The notes under the pieces: model-generated
The model's database searches: none
Told to the model about the DNA's origin: nothing
The model's input: only the letters and a program-made list of their open reading frames with translations
Made by a program: the position numbers and the translations under genes
In this document: positions 1 to 11,582 of the stretch, one piece after another
How positions within the stretch are numbered: the first letter of the stretch is position 1
How the letters are laid out: each line of letters begins with the position of its first letter
Assembly: GCA_003184365.1 (NCBI GenBank)
Contig: NKYR01000088.1
Coordinates: 9,984-73,983, forward strand
Length of the DNA: 64,000 nt
Direction: 5' to 3'
Origin: Evernia prunastri
Taxonomy: Eukaryota; Ascomycota; Lecanoromycetes; Lecanorales; Parmeliaceae

Positions 1-1384
1 TGTGATTGTGGGTATGCTACAGCACTGTTAGCAAGCGCGTCCGCGCCACAGTGGAGCTACAGCGGTACTTACAAATCAAGAGAGAGAGAGAGAGAGAGAG
101 TGTGTGTGTCTGTGGAATGCTATAACACAGTCAGTTATAACACTATTTGGGTGTTGTAGAGCGAAAACTATGCACGTACAAGAGAGGCTAAAAGAGTTGC
201 AAAGAAGAGAAAGTTGGGGGAAAGTAGAAAGTGTTTTGATAACAATCGCCGTCGCCCCGTACGACGATGATCTCCGTCGTCGAGGTGTCGCCATCGTGTT
301 GTTATTGTTTATCTTCTTCGCTAAAAGTGATCTACCCTAGTGCATCAAGAACAAAGAACAATACAACATTGCACCCAGGGGTCTATCGACAATGTGCCCG
401 TGTCATCCACCTCATTCGGCATCATGCAATGGTCGCAGCAACCAGTGGTGCCGCAGACCGTGCTCACTGATAGCTGGCACAAATGTAAGGGACCATGGGC
501 GAGGAACTTGGTCAAGTGTCCAACGACGCACTTTTCTTCGAGCCGGAATTTTGTGATTTATACCCATTGCAGGTATAGAAATACATGATGGCCCTACGGC
601 GGTAGCAACATCATTCTTTCTCGCAACATCGGTAAAGTCATGTCGCCATCAATCTTGCAACAAGCCTTTTGAAACAATTGTACACCAGTCGTAGTTCAAT
701 AGAACGCTCAACGCTCAAAGAAAGTCTCTCCAACCCCTCTATCCAATAGACACGCTCAGCACCACCTCCCTCATTTCCTTATCGTTGCTTCCGGTCTTGC
801 TGTGATCAGAGTCCTCGGGCGAGGCTCTTCAGAGTATCAAGATTGTCACTGGAGCCGTGCATGTCATTGCAATTCTCATCTTCTTGATACTTGCCCGTTT
901 CCCCAAACAGCTAGTCGTTAAAGCTTTTTCTGCAGTGGGGATATCTTCTTTGTTGGACCATTCGTTGATACTCCAGGCAAATATCACTAGATATGGATAT
1001 AGCCATGTCTTCCTCCTATATAGTTCCACAGCACTTACATAGCTTGCGAATCATACATCAAGAGACCACTCCTTGCATCAGAACTTTCAACAGAGGCAGG
1101 GTTTACTGCGCACGAAATGATCATGAGGGGTTGAATCGTAAACGATGGCGAAGAAATGTGATCTTCATATCTTGTGCGTCTAGCAGTTGATTTTATCGGA
1201 ACTTTTAAGATCAAGCTGTATGATTTGAGTTATACGAGATATGGGAGGACTACGACCCTATGGATCTTGTTAAACTACAATGGAATCACAGCATCCTTTT
1301 GGGTCCTCCAATGCGAACCGAATTTATTTGAGCATCCAATGATGTTCTCGAGTGTACGAGTGGAAGCTATTCGCGTAGATTGTT
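1..1384. other. Left-edge stretch with no recognised gene
   Basis: I see no recognisable coding region here. All open frames are short, overlap on both strands and resemble no family I know. The only clear structure is the dinucleotide repeat near position 80, listed separately. Confidence 0.5.
79..110. repeat. Compound (AG)n/(TG)n microsatellite
   Basis: About eleven AG units run directly into four or five TG units. It is a simple sequence repeat in a stretch with no recognised gene. Confidence 0.9.
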
Positions 1385-3365
1385 TCAAGCTCCGCCATTC
1401 CCAGCATTCAGAACATTTTTTAGACCTGTTCGACGTTGCTTCCCATCAATGGCTCTTGACCAAGTAATCCAACTTATAATAGTAAAAAGCATCAGAACGG
1501 CAGCCACTACGATAAAAATCCAGATGGAGTGATTGGATTTGTCTTCAGTGATCTCGAACACATTCATGCCAAATACTGACTGCACTTCGATTAGTTTTCG
1601 AATGAAGTGACGACGGACGACAGCCAAACACATACTGCTGAAAGCATCAATGGCAGATAAATGAATGTCAGAACTGTGACGCGCTGCTCGCGGCCAATAC
1701 ATTCGCTGCGCGGCTCTCTTCCACAGCTACCCGAGTGTCCTGAAGCGTTGCAATGTTGAAAATCTGTAATGGATCAGTCTGGTAGATCTCATCTGCCTGA
1801 GTGGTGTCGCGAGAAGTTGGCGGCGCATACCAGGCTGATCAAGTTGTTAGTCTGTTCCGAGACCTCAAGCGACCGTGTCTTGTAATCATCTAGCGCAGCA
1901 GTTGTCTTCTGAAGATACGCGGTCATAGACTGGTGAGCATTGACGCTGGTGAAGAAGGGATGGTCCAGCATTTGTTGGATTACGTCTTTCACGGCCTGGA
2001 TCCGTCGACGGGATTCGCCAAACAGCGGCACCAATCTATGTAGCTCACGGGTGTAGATGAGCTGGTCATCTGACGAAAGGTCCTCTTCTACACATTTCTG
2101 GTTCTGCGTACCGTTACCTGTGGTTAGAAGTCCGACCGAAATTCCGAATTTCTCAGTCAGTGGAAGGTTTCCTTACCAGGACGTTCAGGTGTTCTTCCGA
2201 CTCGTCAAGGAAACAGCCCCAGGTAAAACTGTGTTTGTCTCAGCGTTTCAAGTCAGGATTCCTTAAATAATCAGATACTAGTGCTCACGCTCATGACTGA
2301 CCTGATGATATAGAACACCTTGGTTAGAATATCACAAAGCCCAACTTTATGCTCTCCAAGCCCCGGAAGCTCCTCTTCAACATTTGCAGCAAGTGCAAGA
2401 AGCGCTTCTACGAAAGCTTGGTCGGCGGGATCAAAAACGATAACTCCATTGTACCGCGGCCTCATAAAGATCAGTCAGCAGCCCATAACCTAGCCAGCGA
2501 CAGCCAAGAGTCCGACTTTAGCATACCTATCTAAAGCAGTTCTGATGAACACCACATTAATCCGCGTCACATGCCAGGTATGGCCTGACTGGCCCATCTT
2601 TGTGCGGTATATCGTTTTAGGAGAATTGGTGCTGCGCTTAGCCTCTGTAGGAAGAATATTGGGGCTATATCGTTCCATGACCTGGAGACCGAAGAAGGCA
2701 ACTGATAGGGGAATGTGAGTCAAGCATTGCAACCTCTATAATTTGGTAAGCTGCAGAGCCACACACCATCATTCACTAGCACACCAGTGCTAAGAATCGT
2801 ATAGGCGAAGTTGAAAAAGCGAGGGGTGATATTGAGATGAAACCCAAGCATCTTGAGAGCTTCAGCTGAAAGGCTGCATACGATACTGTGCACATAGTAC
2901 CATTAGTTGATTTCAAAGCTCTAAATGTGACAAGTACGTACTACAAAGCACAGTATGTTTTCTCGGGCCACTGGAATTTATGAGCACACCAGGTCTGTCC
3001 AATCGTATAGGTAAACACAGTTGATTTACCTGCTCTAGCAATAATGCCTCTAGTTCTACTGAAGATTTTGCATTTTTGTCCCGGTTCCACTTGGCCCTGT
3101 CTTTGCCAGCGTCGTAGCCGTAGGACAATTTATACACCGTGCAATAAGATCCGGGACTCTCGCGAAGATAACGGTCAAGCTCCTTGAACGCGAGTCCGTT
3201 TGAACCTTGATTCGGCCAATTTCGATGCGGGGGCAGATGCTCTGTTTTTGAACCAAAGCACTTGCTTCCATCGGCCGTCCGACCAGTTGCTGGCTCCCGC
3301 ATCCACCAGGCAGATCGGATTGCCATGTCGTCTAGACGTCGGCTAGACGCAATATTTGGCTTCAC
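1385..3365 (-). CDS. CorA-like membrane protein (fungal divergent family), multi-exon, apparent frameshift
   Basis: Reading the minus strand from 3365, exons join through several short introns into one protein. The first part includes SAEALKMLGFHLNITPRFF (about 2885-2790), a pattern common in fungal CorA-like proteins. The middle has WGCFLDESEEHLNVL (about 2230). Near the C-terminus comes a hydrophobic segment ending in FGMNVFEI, which carries the GMN signature that follows the first membrane helix of CorA Mg2+ channels, then a second helix SIWIFIVVAAVLMLFTIISW. In this divergent fungal group ion transport is unproven. Exon 1 is probably 3365-2938. Other borders are approximate. Around 1690 the frame that encodes the pre-helix region runs into a stop while homology continues one frame over. 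I found no intron that repairs this, so the gene may be broken or contain a sequencing error. Confidence 0.6.
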
Positions 3366-4427
3366 TGAGCCTCAGAGAAACTGGAAATCCGAAAGTGCTT
3401 TCATGTAAGTACGCGAAAGCGCTCTGGTTAGTTCCCCTCTTTCCGTCTGCGGTATTACGTATGTGCCGCCTGCAATGCAACATTATAGTCTCAGCAAGAC
3501 AGACCCTTTCTAGTGACGGCCGGTAGCTAGCCAGACCGCTTTTATTAGCAGGCCAGTAATCTAGTGTGGCCGATGCACGAGGTGTTTATCGTCATTTTGT
3601 CCGGGCCGGTGAAGACTTTCTTAGACTACAAAGTTGACACCCGGCACACATTTCAGGTACAATAGCCTTTAAAAAAGACGCTGGACTGTTCGATCGTAGC
3701 TCCTCTGACACATTAGCCATTTTAGCCATCAGGAGCCGCAATTGGTAAGACTTGAGCTGCAAATATTTGCACATGGTGTGCAAGCAGGAAGATCCCCAGA
3801 CGCAAAAGCATACTTTGGTACTTCAGATGATGGTAGACGGAAAGAGATACGAGTGAAGTGGCGTAAGTACAGATGGGCTGCGCGATGAATAAAGCTTTGA
3901 TTCTTCCGGTCCGCACTGACACTCTGGATGTGCGATAAGACGATGGGCTCAACGTACTCAACATACCGCTCGTATACCCCAAAAGAAGCACTACGCTCTT
4001 CAAAATACGATGAGGTAGAAATTCGGTGTATGTTCAGCACAGAGATTGTCAACAGAAACAAGACACAGCTCTCTGCTCAGCGTCTCGAAGGTTCGACAAA
4101 TGCCCCGTTGACATCTGTCGGCAAATTTGCAGTCCAAGATCCCAAACCAACTGCGTGCCAAATCGCTACATCGACGCCATTCGGAGAATGGTAGAGATTC
4201 ATTTATCAACTTTGTGTTACACTTCTAGATAAATTACACGAACAAGAATACGGTCTCAATTTAGGTTAATACGAGTAGCGCCCGCTGTCACGTCGTAACA
4301 TGAAACCCCCCTGCAGGACGCAAGCATCAATAAAGGCATCAAAACCTCCGACTGATCTCACTTTGCATACGGTAGCTCAAAACCCGCCCATCAGGCAGAG
4401 CCTGGATCCAGGCACCACACCCTCTCA
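3366..4427. other. Intergenic, no gene recognised
   Basis: Overlapping short frames exist on both strands between 3590 and 4230, but none has a recognisable domain, signal peptide or convincing exon structure. The last part is the 5' flank of the methyltransferase gene that starts at 4428. Confidence 0.45.
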
Positions 4428-5424
4428 ATGGCCACCCCTCCCTCACCCTCCCTCCCACACGCCCCGAACGGCAACCCATGGGAGCCCCAAACCGACCACT
4501 CAAACGGCCACCCTCGAGACGCCAACCTTCACGCCAACGGCAACTACTCCCCCGCCTCTTCCACCCTACCTCATTCTCCCATCCCGACCTCGTCTCACGG
4601 CCCCTCTCCCTCTGACGACCGAAACCCCGCCGCCATCTCCCTCCGCGCCTTCGCCCTCGGCATCACCCTCTCCGCCTCCCTCCTCGCGACCCTCTACCTC
4701 TCCCCCCTCTCAAACCCCAACCACAGCCCCGACCAACTTCCCAGCCCCCAACCAACGCCCCTATGGCGCCTCCCCTTCTTCCTCCTCCTCCTCTCCCTCT
4801 TCCACTTCCTCGAATTCTACACCACGGCCGCCTCCAACCCGGCCGCCGCGACCGTATCCGCATTCCTGCTATCCAGCAACGGAAGGGCCTACAACATCGC
4901 GCACGGCGTCGCCTCCATTGAAACGCTCATACATCACTACTACCTCCCAGGCTACGCACTGAACGTGTTCCCCCCCGCCTTCCACACGGCATGGCTGGTC
5001 CTCGGAGCGGCGATGTTGGTCGTGGGCCAAGGCACGCGGACGACAGCCATGATCCACGCGGGATCCAACTTCAACCATCTCATACAGCGCAAGAAGAAGG
5101 AAGGGCACGTCCTCGTCACCGGAGGGATCTACAGGTATCTGCGACATCCGAGCTATTTCGGGTTCTTCTGGTGGGGGTTGGGGACGCAGGTGGTGCTGGG
5201 CAACATGGTGTGTTTGATCGGGTATGCGGTTGTGCTGTGGAGGTTCTTCAGGAGGAGGATCGAGAGTGAGTGTTATTTCCTTTCGGCGTTGGCAGAGCGA
5301 TGGGGAGGTGGCTGCTGACGCGTGGGTTCGTGTAGAGGAAGAGACTCTGCTCATCGGCTTCTTCAGGATAGATTATGTACGATACAGGGACAGGACGAGG
5401 GTTGGGATACCATTCATTCAGTGA
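4428..5424 (+). CDS. STE14: Protein-S-isoprenylcysteine O-methyltransferase (ICMT/Ste14 family)
   Basis: Two exons, 4428-5265 and 5336-5424, split by a GTGAGT...TAG intron, give 308 residues. The enzyme methylates the C-terminal prenylated cysteine of CaaX proteins such as a-factor and Ras, using S-adenosylmethionine, in the ER membrane. After a Pro/Ser-rich disordered N-terminus of about 60 residues come several membrane segments and then the conserved C-terminal core: HVLVTGGIYRYLRHPSYFGF, a hydrophobic helix, RRRIEKEE spanning the intron, and DYVRYRDRTRVGIPFI at the end. The RHPxYxG and the E-E...YxxYxxxTxxxIPF patterns are the family hallmark. The exon junction restores the RRIExEE motif, which fixes the splice choice. 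The N-terminal region is very C-rich, so long antisense and alternative-frame ORFs here are shadows. Confidence 0.93.
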
Positions 5425-5803
5425 ATTACGGTAGGACGCAGTGGGAATGGGCAGACATGGTTTTGATCATTGCGGCAAGAGTCCAACACGTATGGAACAT
5501 CGCATCTGAACGGTTTACAGCACGGAGTATTCGTTATTGCATTCATCAGGATGGGACAGTCAGTTGCATGGAGGCGCAGAGCTGGAACTGTAGAGCATAA
5601 ATAAAAAGATACCCCTGTATTGATAGGAGTCGAGACCTAATCCGTCCAATTCACGCAATTGATACAAGACAAGAATAAGAGAACCCCTCGCATCAATACC
5701 AAGCAACTACCACCAACCAATGCAGAAGCCACGTTGCACCACCCATCGCCAACGAACCCGAAATCAAACCAAAGCGCTACAGTCGGAACCCCTGGATGAA
5801 CCT
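5425..5803. other. Spacer between convergent transcription units
   Basis: I see no gene here. It holds the 3' flank of the STE14 gene and the 3' flank of the minus-strand repeat gene. Confidence 0.5.
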
Positions 5804-6098
5804 TCACATCAGAGCGCAGTGTTTACAAGCTCTCGCTTTGCAGCGCGGCTTGTCATCGCCACGCTTCGGGGGGACATATTTTGGGTTGCGGACATCCGTA
5901 AGCTTACCTAGGTTGGTGTGCAGTACCAATGGGGTTTCCTGTGTTGCACCCTGACTTCTGCGGACGGGACCGCTCGCATCGTTCGCGGAGCTTGCATGTT
6001 CGCTGGCCCTGAGTCTCCCGACGGTTTGATTGAACAGTCTGACCCCGGCGCTATTGTCTCTGGGTGGCTCGCCGTCGTTGACCTGCCCCGACGATGAC

Positions 6099-6150
6099 GC
6101 GCCCCTCTCCCTCTCCCGCTCCCTCTCCCGCTCCCTCTCCCGGTCACTCT
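6099..6150. repeat. CCCTCTCCCGCT-type low-complexity repeat
   Basis: Short units of CTCCCTCTCCCGC are repeated. On the minus strand they encode the alternating Arg/Glu run of the decayed repeat protein. Confidence 0.75.
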
Positions 6151-6237
6151 CCCTCTGTCTCGCTTCCGCTGCTGTCCCGACAGTCTTCTTCAAGATGGAT
6201 TTCGGGGGAGTGTTTTCCTTGTGAGCGTTAACGGGCT

Positions 6238-6700
6238 TTATGCCTTCTTTGACGGAAGATAGCTTAAGGTGCTCAGCAGCGGTCCCATTATCTTCAGTGG
6301 CCTCACTTTGCTTTTGCTCGGTCGTGTTAGTCTCCTCGTGTGCGTAGACGGGCTTCTTGCCTTCTTCGACGGAAGATAGCTGATGATCCTCAGGGGCGGT
6401 CCCATTATCTTTAGTAGCCTCACTTTGCTTTGGCTCAGTCGTGTTGTTTTCCTCGTGAGCGTAGAGGGGTTTTTTGCCTTCTTTGACGGAAGATAGCGGA
6501 TGATCCTCAGCGGCGGTCCCATTATCTTCAGTAGCCTCACTTTGCTTTGGCTCAGTCGTGTCCTATTTGACTTTAGCTTCCTATCTGTGCCCGGGTCTGC
6601 GGGTTTGCTTACTGTACGCTGTTCATGCACTTGTGCTTTCTTGCCTTCTTTGACGGAAGATAGCGGAAGGTACTCAGCGGCGGTCCCACTACCTTCAGTA
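6238..6700. repeat. Tandem repeat, 117-bp unit, four copies
   Basis: The anchor GACGGAAGATAGC occurs at 6251, 6368, 6485 and 6652. The first three are exactly 117 bp apart (39 codons) and the last is 167 bp away because of a 50-bp linker. A partial further copy of the linker, sharing CCCG(A/G)GTCTGCGGGTTTGCT, lies at about 6750. Copies differ by scattered point changes. Confidence 0.85.
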
Positions 6701-6840
6701 GCCTCACTTTGCTCTGGCTCAGTCGTGTCCTGTTTTGCTTTAGCTCTCTGTTGCGCCCGAGTCTGCGGGTTTGCTCACTGTACGCTCTTCATCCATGGAT
6801 GCTTTCGGTGCCGGGGCCTGGCATTCCATTGTGGCCATCT

Positions 6841-7381
6841 TCCGGGTTTATGCAACCTGAAATTCACAGATAACTTCAGGAAGCTCCAGTAGTTCTGCGT
6901 GGTTCGAGGGTTCCAGGCCAAAACTGTAAGACTGCTTAAGAGGCTTGTCCACCTGTGTCGGAACAGTTGTAAACGTGTTCGGTGCCCCTTGTGGCTCTAT
7001 CGCCTGCTGAGAAGTAAATGAATTTTTGAAGAATGCAAGGCCGTTATCCGATCTCCTGACGAGTTTCCTCCGTGGCGAGATGGTTAGATCCCACATCTGC
7101 AACTAGAGCTATTTTTGCTCTTTCCCAATTCGGGGTTCAGCCGCTGTAATAACTTGGGAGAACTGGACTCCTTCCCATTCTCACTGCAGTGGTTAAGGGC
7201 TCTTTCCCGTTGTATCTCTAATTGCAAATGGGATCTGCCTTAGTCCTTTCCGGACTGGGGCTAAACGCTGAAAATTAAGGACTATTCCTATTCTTCTTGC
7301 TGTGATTAGAGCTCTTCCCGTTGTCTCTGTAATTTGTACAACATCATTCCATGGCAAGTCGTTACAGTTTGCTTCGACATT
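6841..7381. other. Spacer with one unassigned minus-strand frame
   Basis: A minus-strand frame at 6848-7102 (84 residues) lies just upstream of the repeat gene and could be a lost first exon, but its end has no good splice donor. From 7100 to 7330 there are imperfect direct repeats around TCTTTCCCxxTTGT/GGGCTAAAC; I see nothing else. Confidence 0.35.
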
Positions 7382-9547
7382 TTAAAGCTTGCTAGCTTCA
7401 CCGAGTGCGCCGCTCATGAATGGTCCTCCAGCTGGATGATTTCTACCAAACAAGACCATGTCTCTACCTCCTCTTGTGCTCCACCATGCAACGCACAACG
7501 CAGCCCGATCTACATCCATCTCTCCATTGCTAAGGACATCCCAAAACCTCTGTCTGCATGTGTGCAATTGGCTTGAATCTTCGATACTGTTTAGAGATTC
7601 CGCAACAACTGGCAGCCAGTCCTCCAGCTGAGAGATGTGCAAAAAAGGCAGGGCATCAATGAGAGTGAGTACAAGCACTGATTGCTCTGATAGTGGAGGT
7701 TGCTCAGGAGCTGAGGGATTTTCTGCGGAGGGGCTAAGAACGGGAGGGCCTGCAATCTGCTGCATTGGAGCTGGCGAAGCTGTCTCCAGTCGGAACCGAA
7801 CCAGCTCAAGGATCGTGGACGGTAGGAGCGGTTGCCTCTCGGATATGAACGAGGGTGGCGATGATATTCGTATTAAGGTCTTGATTGCCATTCGAAATTG
7901 TCGTGCGGACAGATTCTCTGGAAATACTCTGAAGAGGACATCAACGTATGGATGTATGTGCTTAGCAAGAAGATCTGAATTCTGGGGAGCGGAAACAACG
8001 GCCAGCATGACGCTGTGAGCAGACTCAAATATTTCGAGTAACCGCGGGTCGCTACCTAAGCCTAAGTATGGTGCAGCTGCACCAATCAGAAGCTCTTCGC
8101 TAATCCCAGGGCTCAGCACTGTAGTAAAGTTTTCGGTCGAGTTCAGGAAGTAGAGATCGAGACAACGATCCAGAGGGTGTTGTGGTATGCTGCCTGCTGA
8201 TGATGGTCGAATGTCCCGAATGAAGGCTTCGGCCTGTACAGGGAATTGAGACAGAATGTCAATAGCGGTTAGAGACACGAAGGTATATTGCGAAAATGCG
8301 TTTGCTCCAAGTCGCGAAGAGATGAAGTATAGATCCCGTAGCATATGCAGTGTTTGAGTCGCCATGAACGGAGCTGGACTTCGTCAGTAATAGACACAGT
8401 CGTGTGAGCGCGAGCGACTTACCCCCGTCAGCACGCATACGACTATCACCAAGTATACGACCAAGAAGAGACCTCAGGATAATGACAACAGCAAACATAG
8501 TCGACTTCAAGACACGCCATAGCAAAGGCATAGTGGCCCTGAGTGACTCCTCGCTCAAGTACATCGACTCTTCCGTAATGTCTATCTCGGAGAGCTTGTT
8601 CTGCCGCCATTGTACGCACAATGAGCGCGTGAAAGCTGACAAGTCAGTTATCATAGTTGAAAGCAGGTCCATAGTTGAGACATTCTCTACACAGAATGCG
8701 ATGAGCCGTGATAGAGAGCCCAGGGAAGCAATCAATGGACCAGTAGTCATGCGCAGACATTGCACGTATGTAGAGGACTTTGACGACCAATCAAACTTCA
8801 TGCCTCGCCTCTGTATTACATCTGAATCGATCGTGCTAAGGAAGTAGCCGTACTGGAGGCCTTCTTTGGAGAAGAAGGGTGCGTGGATCAAGATCGGGAG
8901 CAGCAAATTGCTGTCCAGGTTCGCTTTCTCGCTGTCACTCAGTAGATCGAAGACGTGACTGAGCATCATGCCAATGCTGTTCCCTGCCAGTTCATTGCTA
9001 GCGTCACCTTCTTGTAGAGCAAGATTGACGGCTTTCACAGTAGCATTCGCCAATTTTCTCCGCAATAACTTCGGTATGCTTTGTTTCCCTTGCCCTTCAA
9101 AGCCAATCAGTAGGCCAGCGAGGACACACGGGTGTCTCCAACGCGGCGATCTGTCGTCAGCCCCCTCCACGACCGCAATCGTCCACTCTTCAAGCCCTAT
9201 TCCTGGTTGTGTAAAAACTTGACGATTTGCGTCTGGCGAGTCTTCTGACTGAACGAGATGTATGGCTGCGGAGTTGAAGATGCTGAGGATGCGTATGGTG
9301 GTTCGGAGACCATCTGGACGCTGCCATATCGAAGGCGCTGAGAGTAGTTGAGAGGTGAGAAGGGTGACGTTTAGTGGGTTTGACAAAAGGGTAAGCAAAG
9401 TTGTGGCAGAGCCAAGGAGCCTAGGTATATGGTCAGACGTGACAGATTGGAGAAGGCATCAGTGGCATGCTACCTAGAGACGTCCTGCTCATCAGATGCG
9501 GTCCGGAGAGCATGGAGCAGTGTCGCCAGAGACCTATCCGTATACAT
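7382..9547 (-). CDS. PEX8: Peroxin Pex8 (peroxisomal matrix-protein import)
   Basis: Three exons, 9547-9474, 9420-8423 and 8373-7382, close in phase to give 687 residues. Pex8 is a fungal intraperoxisomal protein that bridges the docking and RING complexes of the import machinery. The N-terminus MYTDRSLATLLHALRTASDE followed by LLTLLSNPLNVTLLTSQLL is typical of filamentous-fungal Pex8. The body is a helical-repeat protein without transmembrane segments. The last three residues are SKL, a type 1 peroxisomal targeting signal, which is expected for Pex8 and independently supports both the frame and the stop. Upstream of 9547 the minus strand shows no better start. Introns are 53 and 49 bp. Confidence 0.93.
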
Positions 9548-10917
9548 GCCTGCAACGGACTCTGACAGTCATTTTGCGTCTGCGTGAGGTGTTGGTCTTG
9601 ATTTGTATTGTACATAGGTACCTAAGGTAAGGTAGTTACCGACTGCCGAAGCTAGTGTCTTTCGGCTAAGGTAACCTATTGAGCGTATTCAGAATCCGGG
9701 TCAATACAACGTAACTTTAATTACCTCTAAAAATAGCTGCTCCAAATCCTCAGTCTCAGATTCGTATTATTAAATGATGACTACTTAAGGTACAATCTTG
9801 GAGCCCCTATGTCCAGCCGCCTGTAGGTTTTCCTCACTTGGGTATCCACTATCCACATTTGCTCCATTAGTAGTCAGCAGTCTCACTACTTATTGACGCA
9901 TGGCCTCTCCTTGAAGCAGCCTGTAGCGGTTGCCGTTGCTGTTGCCGTGTCGTTCGCTGGTGGAATTGATGTCCGCACCCTTCTCGAGTACCAATTCCAC
10001 AACAGATTCTTGACCTCGAAGCGAAGGCTGATGGAAGTGCGCTGATGCTTTCACTACTGCTGGCGTCGATGTCTGCCCCCCCCCCCTTATCTAGCAATGA
10101 CTCCACCGTTGATGCCGCAGCCTCCGTAGGTCCCAATTACCAGCAGAGGCTGACCCCTAGCATTCTCCTGGCCCAGGCTCGACATAATTCCACGAGTCTG
10201 GTAACATTCGATGCAACCCAATAGCTTACGTGGACTCATAAAATCTTGAGTGAGTGTACACCATGGATCCAATCATGCTCCCCTTGACGTATAGCTCTAT
10301 ACATTACCATTTCTCGTAAGCTGGGGTAGTCTTGGCTCGAAAGCCAAAGAACCTTTTCAACAACACGATAACACGATTGTCACAATTGCCTTCAACTTCG
10401 TAAGGGATCAAGCGCCGGCCTCGAGGTTCGATTCTAGGAGCTGGTCAACGATACTCCAAGGGTTTTATCACGTCTTTCTGAAGTCGTGAGCTTTCGAGCC
10501 TTTTTTTTTTTTTTGGATAGTTAGCGTGTTCGTTCTGGGCAAGCACAAGATACTAGCAGCATAGTTTCTGTCCACGAACTTTCCGACGCGGGACATGGTA
10601 TGGTCTGGGGTGATAACAATCTTTCAGGGCAGAGGTACCAGAAGAAACCCCGATAAAGCCAATTATAGCTCTGTTCTGAGTCTCTGACTCGTAGCATTTG
10701 CCCAGTACTAGAGGAACCTTACGCGGGAATACAACCATGGTGGGCAAATAGATGTGCGGACCTCATCATGTCAAATCGTTTATTCAGCCTAGGTATGCGA
10801 GAGTTGGACCAGGCCCTTCCACCCTCGACGACCCGGAACTCGGCCTCCGATTTCTCCACCGTCAGGTTCTGGCAACAAGAATGATAACTAGCCCCAAAGT
10901 AGAATAAATCGAGACCG
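9548..10917. other. Gene-poor stretch with relics
   Basis: Apart from the ankyrin relic at about 9890-10140 I see no gene. There are T-rich and C-rich homopolymer runs (C at 10077-10086, T at 10500-10515) and an AGGTACCT palindrome near 9616. A short minus-strand frame at 10553-10747 has no recognisable domain. Confidence 0.45.
9885..10140 (-). pseudogene. Ankyrin-repeat gene relic
   Basis: The minus strand reads ankyrin-like pieces in alternating frames: VESLLDKG followed by ADIDAS across a poly-G run, then GQESVVELVLEKGADINST one frame over, then LQAASRRGHASI back in the first frame. The xGHxxVVxLLLEKGADIN and LQAAxxxGHxxI patterns are the ankyrin consensus. There is no open reading frame through all of it, so it is a decayed fragment of a larger ankyrin gene. 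Confidence 0.6.
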
Positions 10918-11562
10918 TCTCTTTCCATAGCTTTAGGCGGGCTCTGCCTGTCTTTTCCCTCCTCTTCAGCTTCGCCTGCCTTTCGTTCCTCACTTCATCA
11001 ACTCTCTTGATCTCACTCCTGCCTGGCCTATCTCTGTAAAGCCCTACTCTCAGCTCCTTCGCCGTCTCAATTTTCCGCTTCTTGCTGTGGTAGTCATCTC
11101 GATACTTGTCCGGCGGCCTGGGGACGCTGTAAGATTTGTGCTTGAAGCGCTTCCCTAGGGTACCAGCATGCGGCATCGCAGTGTCTGACTTCTCTAGCTG
11201 ACCGACACGAGACATCGCCCTCGTCGTCTTATTTGATTTCTTCCACGCCTCGAATCGGCCGCTGCGTAAGCTGGCAGGGATATTCTGCCCGCTCTCCCCC
11301 CGAATCAATCGAGCGCCTTTGGGCCCATCGTGGTCGTTCAATTGAGAGACGTATTACTCTGCCGTTTGTCCCAGCGTTTGCTTCTAGATTCAATCGCCTT
11401 TTGCGCACCATCATCTTGGACGAGATCCATAGTTGCATCGCGGGCGGCAGATAAAAAGGACGCACCACCGCCGAAGTGGACGCTGTAGGCTGTATCTTCG
11501 AAGGGCTTGCTGGTGGTTGGGTGATATGACATGAAGTAGTCACGAATACTTACTCGCTGCAT
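10918..11562 (-). pseudogene. DBP10: DBP10 RNA helicase, C-terminal relic
   Basis: Only the C-terminal region of the nucleolar DEAD-box helicase Dbp10 is present; the helicase core is absent. The minus strand reads RDYFMSYHPT, SAARDATMDLV and RSKRWDKR, then after a frameshift near 11340 IRGESGQNIPASLRSGRFEA and later RPPDKYRDDYHSKKRK and GRSEIKRVDEVRNERQAKLK. These match the order of conserved blocks in the Dbp10 C-terminal domain as I know it. The 5' truncation and frameshift make it a pseudogene. Its truncated end abuts the truncated end of a CYP51 relic on the opposite strand, so the two pieces were probably joined by rearrangement. Confidence 0.78.
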
Positions 11563-11582
11563 AGCATGGTGATATTTTTACA

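Larger units (their letters stand above)
5804..6840 (-). pseudogene. Decayed gene for a disordered repeat protein
   Basis: On the minus strand an open frame without a start codon runs from about 6570 to 5804. It encodes near-perfect 39-residue repeats (SEATEDNGTAAE, LSSVKEGKKP, YAHEENNTTEPKQ), then KENTPPKSILKKTVGT, a run of alternating Arg/Glu and a basic tail ending CKARACKHCALM. Upstream copies continue to an ATG near 6840 (MATMECQAPAPKASMDEERT) but are out of frame with the downstream part. A one-base length difference separates two copies of the linker, and two CAG codons of one copy are TAG in the next. The protein would be hydrophilic and disordered. I do not recognise its function. 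I call it a pseudogene because of the shifts and stops, although undetected introns could rescue part of it. Confidence 0.5.

Noticed and set aside
4300..4962. 220-codon Pro/Ser/Thr-rich plus-strand frame
   Set aside because: It overlaps the STE14 coding sequence in another frame and is a by-product of its C-rich N-terminus.
10360..10460. Possible tRNA because of the B-box-like GGTTCGATTC near 10424
   Set aside because: The flanking bases do not form a T stem, and no acceptor or anticodon arm can be drawn around it.
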